Numbered from the stretch's first letter, positions 10,769 through 23,990 are shown. The stretch: DNA of 64,000 nt from Elmis aenea (GCA_947652605.1 OX393576.1:15588575-15652574), one strand, 5' to 3'. A program made the numbers and translations. The notes: generated from the sequence alone by a model not told the origin.

Positions 10769-13637
10769 TACCTTTAAATATTAGGTAAACTGTGCCCTTG
10801 TGTTTAAACCGGAAACGCATATACACACCTATAAAATTTTATTCTGATTCGTTCAGCGATTATCAAATTATAATGCAGACATATGAACGTACAGACAAAA
10901 AAAATTGATTTTTGGTGTCTTAAACCATGACATATCCAAAAATTTCTATTATAACAATTCAATAAACATCTTACAATTTGATATACTGTATATTTATGTA
11001 TCAAATAAATGGTAGAAAATGCAGAATATTTATAATACATTTGATATTTTAATGTATTTGGAATAGACGTTATTCAATCAACGCTTTTTTTCTTCAATTG
11101 TATAAAAGTAAAAATTTGGAAGAAAGAGTTTTTGTCTTGTTAAGGTGATCACTCACTTTTTTTTTAAAGGCCCCTATCCAACAGGCCACGGACTAATATT
11201 CGCCACTCACACATACACAAAATCCTCAAAAGACCAATACAAATAATCTCTGTGCGTAAAAAATGAAACTGGGAATAATATTTTAAAGTTAGAAGGTTTT
11301 TGCTTCAGTTAAAATACAAATACAATTCTCACAAAAGTTAGGGTGTATACAATTTTATAACCGCCAATTTGTCTAAAATTAGAATTTTCAGTACCAAGCA
11401 GTTTGAGATCTACCTAAACATTTTTAGAGATCTAGAAAATGTTCATTACATTTATATGACATTTTAATATGTTGTAAAGTTTACTGTGTAAATTAATATT
11501 ACTTTTTATTGCAGCACCGTTTAGTTTTATGCGATTTTAATAATGAATCTGTTGTGTTTGTCCATTAATATTATTTAAGAATTGAAATATCAAGAAAACT
11601 TAACACAGAATGAACCATGAAACAATAAAAATAACAGAAAGAGATTTTTGTATTGTTTTGTAGCTCGCTTTTGCCCATATTTTGTAATTGATCTTATTAG
11701 GTTTATTAATATTTGTGTCAATCATCAATCAAAAAATTTTATTGAATTGTTGTTAAATTTGCACCATTGATGATCTAGTTTCATTGACAAACATTAGGAC
11801 TATTTTGGCATGGTATTTAGCTATTTCCATTATATAATTGAATGGCCACATGTTACCCTCCGGAGATAAGCAAGAACTTTAGGAATGTTTAGATTTAGAA
11901 ATGTGTTTTAGTTAGTACCACAGATAAATTTATTTAGCAATGTAACTACCAACCCCATGGCCTTTAAAATGTCAAGGGATTCAAGATAAACTATAAAGTA
12001 GTATACGAATCTCATTGATTCAAAACATTATTTAGCAGTTTATACAATATAATAAGTTATAATGTGCAGCTGCAGATGGGGTGAAAGGACGTCATTATTG
12101 CAAATAGTTTATGTTAGTGTTTATAAGATCTCAAATACCGGGTGTACGCGAAATCAGTATCATTCTTTTTTCTTTTTAGTTTTTATTTAAACGAACGAAA
12201 TTTTGGACATGTGATATGCCTGAAAATGGCAATAGTGGCTTACGCGGTTATTTAAATAGAGCATTTTATAACGAATACAGGAATACCAGTAACTTGTATT
12301 TTTATAAGAAGGCTGCTATAAAAATTAAAAATTATTAAGGAGACTTGTCAAGATGTCTAATTAATCGTAGTATATTGGGTTTAATTGCAAGAAAAACAAA
12401 TCCTTTCGTTGTAAGCAGCTGCTTCAATTTCCTAATTAAAAAGACATTATTGAAAACTACTCAAATTTCTTGTATAATTTTATTGGTGAATTTTTGTATT
12501 TGGTTTATTGTTGTTGAATTTGAGGTTTTTGATGGTCGATGTAAAATGTGTGTTATGTAAATGAAAAGCTTTGCTGGTTTAAAAATGCTGCTGCAATAGC
12601 ATTCTTTCTTTATTGATAACTTATAAACAAAAATCAATTCAGCTTTTCCTATTTGAAAGTAAATTCGTACTAATAGAGTTTATTATTAATTGATAAATAA
12701 TAGTTTGATTCTATATTCGTCCGATTTCATGTTCGTTAGACCCAGACGAAAATAGAGGTTCCACTGTAGCAACTATAAGAATGAACAGTAAATACAACTT
12801 CGCTGTTTAAATCATAAATATCAATAATTATTTAACAACTTAACTATCTAATATAATATGTTTATACTGTGTGTACCATACAGTACTGCGTGAGCTCTAA
12901 TTGTTATTGTAACAAGATTAAAATTAATTGAATGTAGTTACATCAACATGAATAATGTATTTTTTAAAAATGCGACTTTTTCGAGAACGACTTTTTAGTA
13001 AAATGCAACCATTGATTTGCTGTCTCTGCTAACCTTCACTCGGAGATGTGATTTACCTTCATCTCTTCGCTTGTCAATTTAACAAATTGTCCTTTTCCAT
13101 TATTGTGGCAGTATTCAAAACTGCTTACTTTCCCTTTATATACCATTCACAATAAGAAACTGAATAAAATTACATTTAAGGGAACATTTTTTGTGTGTTA
13201 TGCCAATATTATGCTTTTAAAACGAACAGACTAAAATTTTTATGCCAACAAAATTTCATGATGCTGAATTCTTTTGCGTATGCTAATTATTTGTCCATAA
13301 CATTTAGTGGCATAATATTTAAATTATTACATATACTGAAATGTATGTTTAACATGAAAAACATAAGGATTTCGGAAATCGTCAGTGATAGAAAGATAAT
13401 TAAATTAGCATAACACTTTTACGATCTTTGTAAAAATATAAACTGCTAATGTATGTATATATTGTGCTCAATATTCTGAGAAAAACTAAACAAATTTATT
13501 TTCTTGTAACAAGATTTTCTGCATTGTAAATAATTTTTAACTGATATTTTTTATTTATGTTTCATTGATATGAAAATTAATTGCGAATTGCACTATTTAT
13601 TAGATCAATAATTTTCAAGAGACTATAAATGAAATCC
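10769..13637. other. No gene recognised
   Basis: About 2.9 kb of AT-rich DNA. A faint resemblance to mariner N-terminal sequence (TGAAAATGGCAATAGTGGCTTACGC near 12223, compare 34628) is too weak to annotate. ORFs at 10804, 12345 and 13195 show no recognisable motif. Confidence 0.4.
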
Positions 13638-13641
13638 GTAA

Positions 13642-13996
13642 AGGCCTCTACTCACCAACCAATTTGTCGGGACAACCGATCGACCATTCCGATAAATTGT
13701 TTAATGTGTAGTCTGTCACCCGACCAACCCGACAGTTGGACAAGTTGGAACGGTCGGGTGGCCAGCCATTCAACAAGCCAACCGCCCCACCACATTCCTC
13801 TAGATAAGGACTATTAAACCGAAAATTTAACGCTATTTATAAATTTGTCATCCACAAAATGGCATCAAGCCAAAATAATCAAAAAAAGTTGATGTTTATG
13901 CTATGTTGGTTGGACTGGTCGGGAGGTGTGTAGACAACACCCAACACGGTGTTCCCGACGGTCGGCTCCGACAAGTTGGCTAATGAGTAGAGGCCT
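13642..13996. mobile_element. piggyBac-like MITE, copy 2
   Basis: The ends AGGCCTCTACTCA and TGAGTAGAGGCCT are perfect 13-bp inverted repeats. TTAA follows at 13997-14000. The left flank reads GTAA (13638-13641), one substitution from TTAA. It matches copy 1 (3182-3488) in the opposite orientation and has about 50 bp more interior. Confidence 0.8.
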
Positions 13997-14000
13997 TTAA

Positions 14001-15626
14001 ACAATTGCGGTTTTTTTATGTACTACATTAATACTCAAAAATACAGTTACATGGACATGTTTAACAATAATTTAGTTTTATTCGTTGGTTTTTTCCTTAG
14101 TTTTGATTTTAGCTAAATCAAACGTTAGGCATGTGATATGTGCAAAAAACGGATTATTTGAACATATGTATACTATTGTTTCATTTCCGGTTTCGGCGGA
14201 AATAGCCCTAACTTTGTTATTTCAAATGGAACAACCTGTATATTTTTACATTTTTGTAACGGGAAAGCAATTTCAAATGCAACTGCACTATTTTGGTTAA
14301 TTTTTATGATCTCGAATAAATGTTGGTCAATATTACTTTTTTATTAAGTGCGCGGTGTTCTGCATAAATTAAATTTTGGTGTTTTAACAAGTGTCACTAT
14401 AAGCAGCTTATGTCTACTTTAACAACGCCATGCGATTAAGCTTTTAAGCTAACAATAAGCTATTAATACGAAATTTCTACCATTGATACTAACAAAGTTA
14501 TTGAAAAACAAGATAACGAAGTTTTATTTTATGATATTTCAGAAGTTAATCAGAACATACATATTTTCAGTTTAATGTCTTAAAACAAACTTAAAAACAC
14601 ATTTTTATATGCTAACTAAACCATCTTTATATCTCTAGCAGTTTCCAAGATTCGCATGTTCTTCGTATTGAAATATATACGAGTATGTACTAAAATAGTT
14701 AATCGTAAGCAAATATATTCCAAACAGTTATAAATTCCACTAAAGTTTTTTCGTTCAGACAACTAATTGGTCTGTAAAGTTTGAGTGAGTGAAAAATTTT
14801 ATCTTTACGAAACATTAGCTTACGAAAATAAAGGCTTGCCATTTATTATAAGAAAACTAATATTTGATACAGTGATAGCTTAATGTCTGCATCAAATTTT
14901 TAAGCCAAACATTGCTTTAATTGTGTACATTAATTACAATAATATTAATTAACAAAATTAAGTGTATTTTTAAACCATGTTTACATTGTTTGTTTTTATA
15001 GTTTTATAATTAATGATAAAATTCATGGACTATTCTTTTATAAAATAGTTTAAGACAAAAACAAATGTTATAAATTCAGTCACGCAAAAACTATTTTAAT
15101 GCGTAGGTTAAAGTTAACGAAGCATTTTTGTTACACGGTATGAATCCTGAATTATTATAAAATTGCAACGTAAGGGTTCAGACGAAGACAATACAATCAC
15201 ATAAACGCATTTTTCACACGTCCTCAATTTAGGCAAAGCTGATCCAGACCTACGACACAAACCTCGTCCTTGCAGGAGTTCTGTTCTACTCTAAATGATA
15301 CAGTTAATAATAAAAGCTGACTGCATCAAAAAATTGGGAAAAGTAAAAGAAAGCCAAATTAAATTGAAAGCATAAAATGTAAATTTAGAATAAATATAAA
15401 AATCTACTGGATGATCTTCAATTACATTACATTACATTTGTTAATTTTAAAAAAACTTGTGTTTAGTTTTGATAAAATCTTGTTTCTGATTGATTTTATA
15501 GCATGGTGTTCCAAACTAAAGGCTCACATAAGCAATTCTTTTATTTTAAGGTTTACAAAATCGATTAAATTGAGGCAAAGTTGCATAATATGGTGCCAAA
15601 TCCAAATCTTAAACGAAAACTACCAT
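14001..15626. other. No gene recognised
   Basis: AT-rich DNA. ORFs at 14085 and 15411 have no recognisable motif. Confidence 0.4.
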
Positions 15627-15634
15627 GGTCCTTT

Positions 15635-15860
15635 AGTGGCGTAGGCAGGACCTATTTTTGTAGGTCACCACTCTCTTTTTAAGTTTTTTAGCAGCAGGAT
15701 GTTTGATGTTTTCATCATGGGGGGGGGGGGTGTAATAAACGGTAAAAAGAGCCGGAGACTTTTTTTGGCACAAAATTTACAGTTGTCCAGCTCTATAACG
15801 GCTTATTGCGAACCTATGGAGGGGGTTATTACCCCCTCCCACTCCCCTGCCTACGCCACT
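15635..15860. mobile_element. hAT-type MITE with AGTGGCGTAGGCAGG ends
   Basis: The ends AGTGGCGTAGGCAGG and CCTGCCTACGCCACT are inverted repeats. The flanks GGTCCTTT (15627-15634) and GGTCTTTT (15861-15868) match at 7 of 8 bases, consistent with an aged hAT duplication. A run of twelve G starts at 15719. The ORF across it is an artefact. Confidence 0.75.
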
Positions 15861-15959
15861 GGTCTTTTTAATTTAGAAGTCACTAAAATAATACAAAAAT
15901 GTTATTTTCGTAATTTAGTTTTGTTTCTTATATTTTTGAAATAGAAGTTTCGGATACTT

Positions 15960-16550
15960 AAGAGTGACGGTAACAAATAAAAATAAGGAAGAAGAGGGAA
16001 TTAATCAGTGACTGATGAAAGGAACGAGAACTGCTGGAGCTCAAACAATGATGCTGATGTCAGAGAAAGTGTTCAGGAAAGCAAAAAAAGAATTTATCAT
16101 ACAGTCATTCGACCAACATACTAGATACGACTATACATATGAAACTTGTAATCTTATTTAAGGGTGTCAAGATGAAAGTACCTACACAAGAAGAAATTAC
16201 ACGTGATAAAATTACAGAGCAAAAATTACGCAAGGAATAAAACCACAGGAAAAAATGACATGTATTCCATGTGTTATTCCTTCTCTGTAATTTTTTCCTT
16301 GTGTAATTTTTGCCGTGTAATTTTATTACATGTAATTTCGTTTTATGCAATTAAATCATGTAACCTAAATTAAGACCCAAAGACGAAACTGAAAGTATGG
16401 GAAAGGAAGATACTTAGGAGAATATATGGAAGCATAAAAGAAGGAGACCGGTGCGGCAAATGAACGAATCAGGATGTCATGGGAGAGTATGATCAACAAC
16501 AAAATACCAATGTAAGAATACAAAAATTACGATGGCTAGGGTATAGTAAC
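15960..16550 (+). pseudogene. LINE ORF2 C-terminal fragment (left part)
   Basis: Broken frames give a VFRKAKKE/TVIRPTY block near 16070 and TKLKVWERKILRRIYGSIKE (about 16384-16443). After a frame change KLRWLGY follows near 16528. These match the region downstream of the reverse transcriptase in insect RTE/Jockey-like LINEs (..IYGxxxE...RLRWLGHxxR). A palindromic ATTACACG-rich insertion sits at about 16180-16370. The LINE is cut at 16550 by a hAT element and resumes at 17376. Confidence 0.65.
16176..16372. repeat. Imperfect palindrome of AATTACACG-like units inside the LINE
   Basis: AAATTACACGTGATAAAATTACAGAG on the left is roughly mirrored by TCTCTGTAATTTTT..GTGTAATTTTAT on the right, centred near 16270. 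Probably a small foldback MITE. Boundaries are approximate. Confidence 0.45.
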
Positions 16551-17367
16551 TAGGGTTTCTTTCCCGGGATCCCGAGAACCCGGGATCCCGGTCCATTTTA
16601 AGCTATTTTATATTTCCCGGGAAATGCTTTTTGTCCCGGGAATTCCCGGGATTAAAAAAAAGTCTTGTTTTCGTTTATTTTGTGCTAAGATCTTTGTAAT
16701 ACTATCATAACTTATCAGAATTTTATGCTTAAAATGTCTTTACTAACAGTAAATTATGGAAAAACTTCAAAATAATTTTTTTTTTAGTATGGCGCAAAGA
16801 AGCCCGGTCTCCATTACAAAGTTAATATCTTCAAAATACTTTTTCAGTTTTATTTTTGTGTACCCTGATAATTCAAAGCAAAATAGCTTATAAATGAAAT
16901 TTTATTGATAATAACGATGTTTCTTTGCTGCTAGATGCTCTCTAGACAATTTCACCTACATCAATAGAGACTGAGAGAGCATTTTATGCAGCAGGACTTT
17001 TTGTTAATAAATTAAGAAAGAGACTAATTAACCATAGTACAGATCACCTCTGTTTTCTTAAATCACATTACAAAAATTAATTGCCAACATTATATTATTG
17101 TGTTCATAAATATGAAATTGCAATAGAAAGGTTATAATTCCCAAATGTATGTTTCTCTCACCAATATTATTGAATTATTTGTAATAATCATGGAGCAAAA
17201 TGTATTACATATATGACTTGGAGTTGTTTTTAAGTAATAAACCGCTCCCTTAATTTTTTGGCTTATTTACTTAAAAATATTGACATAATTTATTACATCC
17301 CGGGACAAAGACCGATTTCTTCCCGGAATTCCGGGACAAGCAAAATGGTCAAATATGAGAAACCCTA
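16551..17367. mobile_element. hAT-type element with CCCGGGA-rich ends, splitting a LINE
   Basis: The ends TAGGGTTTCT and AGAAACCCTA are perfect 10-bp inverted repeats. The flanks ATAGTAAC (16543-16550) and ATAGCAAC (17368-17375) match at 7 of 8. Subterminal zones carry repeated TCCCGGGA and GGGACAA. Removing the element rejoins the LINE (LRWLGY... then ...RLPERF), which supports the boundaries. No transposase ORF. Confidence 0.85.
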
Positions 17368-17375
17368 ATAGCAAC

Positions 17376-17510
17376 AGATTACCAGAAAGATTTGACTATG
17401 AAGTGAAGTAAGCGCGAAAAGAAGATGTATGGGACATTAATATAAGATTCTGGGCAACTCCAGCTTAGAAACGAAAGGAATTTGCAGAAGAAAGTGAAAA
17501 AAAAGCTATT
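17376..17510 (+). pseudogene. LINE ORF2 C-terminal fragment (right part)
   Basis: Continues the fragment ending at 16550. RLPERF, then AKRRCMGH-like remnants, correspond to the RMxxxRLPKKAL tail of such LINEs. Frames are broken. Confidence 0.5.
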
Positions 17511-19662
17511 TAAGCATTGAGTCTTTAAGTATATTTAATTTAAGCAATGCGTGATAGTAAAAGTGTTTTTTTTTATTTCGGTTGTAACAATATCAATAAA
17601 GATACTGGCTATCGTTCAAAAACAATAGCTGGGAATAATTATTGACTCATGAAAAACTTATCAGTTTTAGAAATATTGCACGCAACATTAAAACTATTCG
17701 TATCAGTAGAACTTCATTTTCTTTCTTTTGTTTATTTGATAAATGTTCAAGTGACTTATTTTTAATGTAAATAAATAAACATCCGTACGGGGTGATTAAA
17801 ATTCGAGAACAACATTTGAGGCTCGCCTATTATTAAAGATTAACCATAGGTTTTAATTTGGAAAAGTCGCAAAATTTTATGCAGAGTAATATTATATATT
17901 AGCAACACATCTCACATACAAACTGAAAAGAAAACGAAAAATGTAGTTTACGGCTGTAACTTGTGTTATTTATAAAGATTTCTTGGTAACTTTTCTTTCT
18001 TCTAATATTTCATTTTATTGTAAAACTAATTTTAAATAGAATGATTCTGCTTTTTGTTCGATATTAAAGTTTGATTTATGGAATTTCATCGAAAAATTAC
18101 AGATTGGTTCTCTTATTTTTAATTAAGTTTTTCAGAATTCTCTTAGAGAATCTTGTATCTCTCTGTAATTTATTAGGAGTATTAAAATACAACATGCAGT
18201 CCCCTTGTGCTACAACAAATTACGGTTGATAAAAAAAGTGGCTATGTTTTACACAACCGGTAATTTTATTTTCACTGTAATTTTTATTATGTTATATTCA
18301 TCTCCCATTTTTAGGCCCTGTACTCTTTGTTATCATAATAAAGCAGCACTAATTTGTTAATGCCCAGCAGCTTAACGAAATACGTTTGTAAGAAGTTTAT
18401 AATATATAAAAATAACTTAAAAAACAGAACTCGAAAGTGATATGATGGTAATGTATAAAACATTCAAATATACCTAACAAATGTGTTTATCATCATATTT
18501 ATCACAAACAATATTACAAAAAGTATAAAACATTTTATTTAAATATAAAATAATGGTTTAGGTGTTCAACAGAGTAATAAAAATTAAAATTTACATGTAG
18601 ATTATCTGTAAATTGTAAATATAAGTCAAATTAGTTAAATGACGAATTTCAAAATAAATACTGGAATAAATTCATTTTAAATAATTTGCTAGAGACGTTT
18701 TATTTATGTTGTTATGAAATGGATTTCAGAAAAGATATCTACTAAATTATATGAATTTAAAAAAATGTGCTAGAAAAGTTTCATTTATAACTATAATAAG
18801 TTATAATAATAAGTTAACATTAAACAATAGATTTAAGCTGTCGAACTTTTTTTTAAATTAGTGCTGCACAAATTAATTTATTTGTGCGTTCCATTCGTAA
18901 ACAGAATGCAAAAAACAAAATCACATGAATATTTATGATAATAAACAACCCTTCCTTGTAAAAATGACAAAAAACTGAAATGAATAATTAGGTCAAAAAA
19001 ATGCTTAGACGACTATAAAATATTCAATTACTGACCCGCGAATTACAGTTTTTGGGCTGATTTCGTGCCTAGAATATTCATCATTTATCTTATTTTAGAA
19101 AAAAAATCACGCAATATTCGACCTAATGCAGGACTTTCAGAGGCATAGCGATAGCGAACCCCTTGAACTTTTTATGTATAATATAGTAGGTGAATATGTA
19201 AATTTTATTTCCTTTTCGTTCGTAAACAGTTTTTACTGAACAATTGAAGTAGACAAAATTTGTCGGCCAGTACACTTGTTGTTCGATAGAAAAATCGCAG
19301 TTGGTAAACTTCAACAAAAATATCGACTTTGTTAAATTAACACACAAAACTTCAAAGCGATGGTCACGACTGTAATGATCCCTATTGTTTCAATAAGTTT
19401 TCAGACGGTTAAGAACAGTCAAGCTTATATTTTTTTAAATAGATTCTTAAAATCGGTTATTTAGTACTACTTAACATTTTCTTGTTCATAGAATGTACAA
19501 TTATATTTTATATGATATACAGAACGTCCCACAAATCCAGATGCATAGAAAAATAAGTTATTTAAATATCTGAATTAAAGAAAATGTTCAGTTTCGTAAC
19601 TTTCCGCTTCCAAGCGTTTTTTAATCTGCTGAGTAAATTATCTTTAAACTCTGCTTTAGATA
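17511..19662. other. No gene recognised
   Basis: About 2.1 kb of AT-rich DNA with no motif-bearing ORF and no recognised repeat ends. Confidence 0.4.
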
Positions 19663-20772
19663 TACAGGGTGGTCCACATACAATGGCCACTATTGGGATC
19701 TCGTAAACGGTAAGAGCTATAAAGTTTAAATTAGACAAATTGTTCCCGTTTGCGAGACCTATTCAGTGATGCTTTAATGTTTTAAAAAGTTTCATGGCAC
19801 GCTAGATAATGGACAAAAATCAAAATGGGCATTTTTTTAAAATCGTTAATAACTGGGTTACCTATACTGGATGGTTGAAAATATTTTTTGGGAAAAAGTT
19901 GTAGATTTTTTTACGCACTGTAAAATAAAACCATCCATTCATTTGTTTTTAGATTGCTTAAAATCATGGAACTCTACCGGGCGATTCAGTTTGACTGTCT
20001 CACCCCTATAACTTTTTAATTATTGAAAATAACCCCAGCAAACCTTATATACTTGGAAACGGCGACAAACTCTCTGTTAAATGATGTGCATTTGTTATTT
20101 ATACGATGACGTATGTCAAATCCGCGATAGGCAACTGTTTTTTTTTTTTAAATTACATAGTATGCATTTTGTTGTTGATTCGGATAAAGAATTTAATTCC
20201 GTCCATGTATTAAAAAAGTATGCATACATAAGAAAATTTTCGAGAAAAATCAGTTCAAAGTTTATGAAAATTATAGCAAACAGTATATTTAACATAACAA
20301 AAAACGATCAAATCTTAAAAATTATACTAAAAATATCGATAGAAATCTATTAAAAATTAATTTTTAATAACAATAAAAACAAATAATGAATTTTGACATC
20401 AAAAATGTATTCAAGCAGTTTGTAAGCGGGGGGCGGTCACTTTGAATACATTAAAGTACAATTTTAAACAGGTCCGTACTAGTTTTTTATAAAATTTATT
20501 GAAACTGAATCCCCACAACTCCGCCACTGGTTGCTTGTGGGACTTGAAATTTTCACCGATTGTGGTAACGTGTAAGGTGGTGCTGTATACCAAATTTGGT
20601 TTAAATATATTAACTGGTTCAGAAACATGATCGTTATTTTTCGAAAATTTCAACACCCTGTATCTTTAAAATGAAACGTTTTTGGACCCATGTTGATATG
20701 GAATATTCGCTTTAAAATAAGTTTTTCTATCGACTGTTAAAGTCCTGCTACTAAAAAGTGGACCACCCTGTA
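19663..20772. mobile_element. TACAGGGTGG-ended element, composite
   Basis: The left end TACAGGGTGGTCCACATA pairs with the right end AAGTGGACCACCCTGTA over roughly 15 bp. The left part (GGGATCTCGTAAACGGTAAGAG) matches the elements at 44350, 48587 and 49595. The right part is unrelated to those and has another internal end (CACCCTGTATC, about 20654). It may be two elements joined. The small ORFs inside are not genes. Confidence 0.55.
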
Positions 20773-20779
20773 TTACATA

Positions 20780-21300
20780 CCTAGTAACCAGTAGGACACG
20801 AGCAAAAAAGGCTAACAGAATAATAGGTTGCTTGAATGAAATTATATGGAGAAACAAGCATTTAAATCCAGAAACAAAAACAAGGATCTACAAAAGCCTG
20901 GTTAAACCGATAATACTTAATGTATTCATCGGTACCATAGCATAAACAGCTTATACCACGAGAACAATACAAAGAACATAAATGAGAACTGCAATATAAT
21001 ACTAAACAAAATAATCGATGCATTTCCCCTTAGAATAAAAGTAATAAGAAATAGGGAACGCAGTAAAAACATCAGGACAACACTCAGAATAACAAAAATC
21101 TGTGAAATGATAGAATGAAGGCGCTTTATGTGAAACTGCATGCAAGACAGTAAGCAAAAAACTTTGGCCAAAGAAAAGTTTTTTTAACAGGTCAAAGAAG
21201 CTTAGGAAGACCAAGAAAGCGATGGCGAGACAACATTTAAAGCTCACTTAAAGGAGCAGGCTATAGGCCCACACAAGAAAAATAAGAAGAGAAAAAAGGA
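20780..21300 (+). pseudogene. LINE ORF2 C-terminal fragment
   Basis: Frames interrupted by stops give IIGCLNEIIWRNKHLNPE and KTRIYKSLVKPII (about 20820-20910), and near the end RSLGRPRKRWRDN (about 21190-21235). These are the conserved NKxLxxETKxRIYKxxVRPIL and GRPRKRWxD blocks of insect endonuclease/reverse-transcriptase LINEs. The upstream reverse transcriptase is not present. Confidence 0.75.
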
Positions 21301-23290
21301 ATTGCCTATGGATATCACGTATATTTTAACTTGAGTCAAACTTTTAAACTTTCAAAATAACGTTAGCGTTACATAAATATTAACAAGTCACAGGATTATA
21401 GAAAATGATTGGTTTGAAAAAAGAGGAGCATACACATTTCGATTGATTATGTTTCTATAATATTGTGTTATTAACATTATTTGCAGTCAAAATTAAAAAG
21501 AAGTTAAAACGAAATAAGCAAGTGGTGTCGTAAAATACTTTCAACTAAATTTGACATTACGTTGACATTGTATGAGCTGTTTACAACACTTTCATAAAAA
21601 TTCCCAAGTCATTTATTAACCTAAAAAAAAGTTAAAGTAAGCGGTGGTAAAACAAAATTAAGATTTGAGTATCGTTCAAAACTACACATTCATATACGAC
21701 TAGCAGCGTTGTTTTAAGTAATTTTACATATCGTTTTAATTAGATAATTGGTTTTTAATAAATAATGAATGATTCAATTTACCTACTTTATTTTCGTTTC
21801 AATGATAAGACTTTATTCTTGACATCACCATTATCGGATAATCTTAGTATTAGTATTAATAGAAGATCAGGATTTCAATAACACAATTTTCAAATCGCAA
21901 TTACAAGTAAGTATGGAAATGAAAAAACGACGTCTTATATTTTTTTATATAATGATTTAATTGCTACGGCATAAGAAGTTTAACTTGGCTAAGTTAGAAT
22001 GAGATTATTAAAATGAGTTTGTAACTAATATTATTTTTCATTTCTATGGACGTTTTACCAACTCAGTTATTTATTTGAATTGGTTTAATAGTCCAATGGT
22101 AAGTTATTCTAAAAGCAATATTTATACTCACGTAAGTTTTAAACAATTTTGTGCTTAATTAAAACAAAAAACTACCTCTTTGTGTTCAACCTCGGTATAA
22201 CTAAATAGTTTCACGTCTTCGTGTTGCTTCGTCAGTAGGATTTTTCGCTTCATTTACTTACTCATAACTGTTGTTGCAGAAACAAAGCGACCTAAAAAAA
22301 TAAACTGAATTTGTGAACAAACACAAAGTTACAACATGAACACGTAAATCAACCAAACATCATAAATAATTTAAAATTTGTGACTTATTTTATTTTTCTG
22401 AGTAAAGCTCCACGATTTTCGCATCGCTTTTTTAAGTAAAAACATGCAGGACTTCAGACAAATATTGCAGTGAAGTGCTTTAGTAAAACAATAGTTGACT
22501 GAGTTCTGTATAACTTTATGCTACTTCTTGATATTTATTTTAACTTTAACTAAATTTAAATTCTGAAGCCTATTATTTTGGGAACGCGGTTAAAAATACC
22601 CTCTGTCCTGGCAATTCACATTTGATTCAAAGTTGAAAGCTGACAGCGAAAGCGTTATTGTAGACATGACATTTGTTGTTGGCGTGTCACAACTGGAAAT
22701 TTTAAGAGTCGTAAAAATGGGAATGATATAAAATACAAAACATTTCTGATGTTGGAATTTCACTTTACTCAAATACTCAAATACTGAAATATATATTTTT
22801 TAGGTACTCAGACAGTACTTTAAAATATGAATTGTTTGTAGATTATATGCGAGTAGGTATATGCATAATACGAATCAGGTAGGTAGAAGAAAAAAACCTC
22901 TTACAGCTAATGTTCCGTTTTCATTTTAAGAACATTCTCAACACATATGTATAGTGCTGCGCTTAAGTATGGAAACAGACAAATATCTAGAATATTATTG
23001 AAGATATTACAATAAAATTTGGTATCTGAATGTTATTATATGTTCCGGATTCAATGAAAATATTGGGGTTCAACTGGAAACGGACTAAAACTTTGAGATT
23101 TTAACAAGAACACCTGCATATTTTTATATTTTTATATTTCTCTTTAAATTTACTTCAAAAATATATGTGTTAAGTGAACCGTTTTCGTGAAATTTACATT
23201 TTTATAAAAATGTTGAGCAACACGGCACTTTGTTTTAACATTTAAAAACTTACAAAGGTAGTAGAAATTCGTTTATAATTTGGACTGACC
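21301..23290. other. No gene recognised
   Basis: AT-rich. The ORF on the minus strand at 22590-22772 has no recognisable motif. Confidence 0.4.
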
Positions 23291-23990
23291 ATAAATTCAT
23301 TAACACCCTGCACTAGCTACATTTTTAAAATATTGTACAGGGCGTTTTATCGTTTTATACCCTTACTCAAACGTGTGGAACTTTAAACATCCATAACTCT
23401 TTTTTTTTTAAGACAATACCCTATATTTTCTTTACACTGTCTTATAAAAAATTGAATTGTTCTTCAGAAACATCCAGACTGATTTATACCGAAAATTATA
23501 TTATCCGAGATATCGCGATTTTGTTAACCCTTATTCTCCTAGCGTCGTCAAATGTCGACGTTTACCTGTCCTGTAATAACGGTGTATTGTCAGGTACCTG
23601 ATGATTTTAAACCAATATCCTATATATACCTTGCTTTCAACCTTATCATAGTTTATAAGTTTATAGTTTATATGTCTCAAATTTAATTTACATTGTAATA
23701 TACTTTCACAAATAAATCTGAAATTATAAAACATACCAAGATTATTATTATTTGTACTCATATTCCCCTAGCGTCGTCATATAACGACAGCTCCTAAGTC
23801 AGGACCTGCGTCCTGTAATTTAATAAAAAGTGATTTTTTATGTATCTATGGCCATTTTTAAACAACTGATTGAATTTCAAAACATTTTGATAAATATTTC
23901 TTAATTCCGGAGAATAGGGGTTAATTATTACGGCAACGTAATATTTTCAAGTAGGCTATGAAGGTAGACGGAGGTAATTTTGAAATAATT
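23291..23990. repeat. Dispersed repeat hosting a piggyBac-like insertion
   Basis: ACATTTTTAAAATATTGTACAGGGCG (about 23319-23344) repeats the junction seen at both arms of the 29-30 kb foldback. The stretch around 23505-23527 plus 23921-23975 (ATCGCGATTTTGTTAA and TTTTCAAGTAGGCTATGAAGG) matches 33140-33200, where no insertion is present. Confidence 0.55.
23528..23920. mobile_element. piggyBac-like MITE with CCCTTATTCTCC ends, TSD TTAA
   Basis: The ends CCCTTATTCTCC and GGAGAATAGGGG are inverted repeats with one mismatch. TTAA flanks at 23524-23527 and 23921-23924. An empty paralogous site with one TTAA occurs at 33157-33160. Internally TAGCGTCGTCA occurs twice (about 23539 and 23768), both followed by a short CGAC palindrome. 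The ORF inside is not a gene. Confidence 0.85.

Noticed and set aside
20926..21247. Overlapping minus-strand ORFs with hydrophobic composition
   Set aside because: They are antisense to LINE coding remnants on the plus strand. The hydrophobicity comes from T-rich codons.
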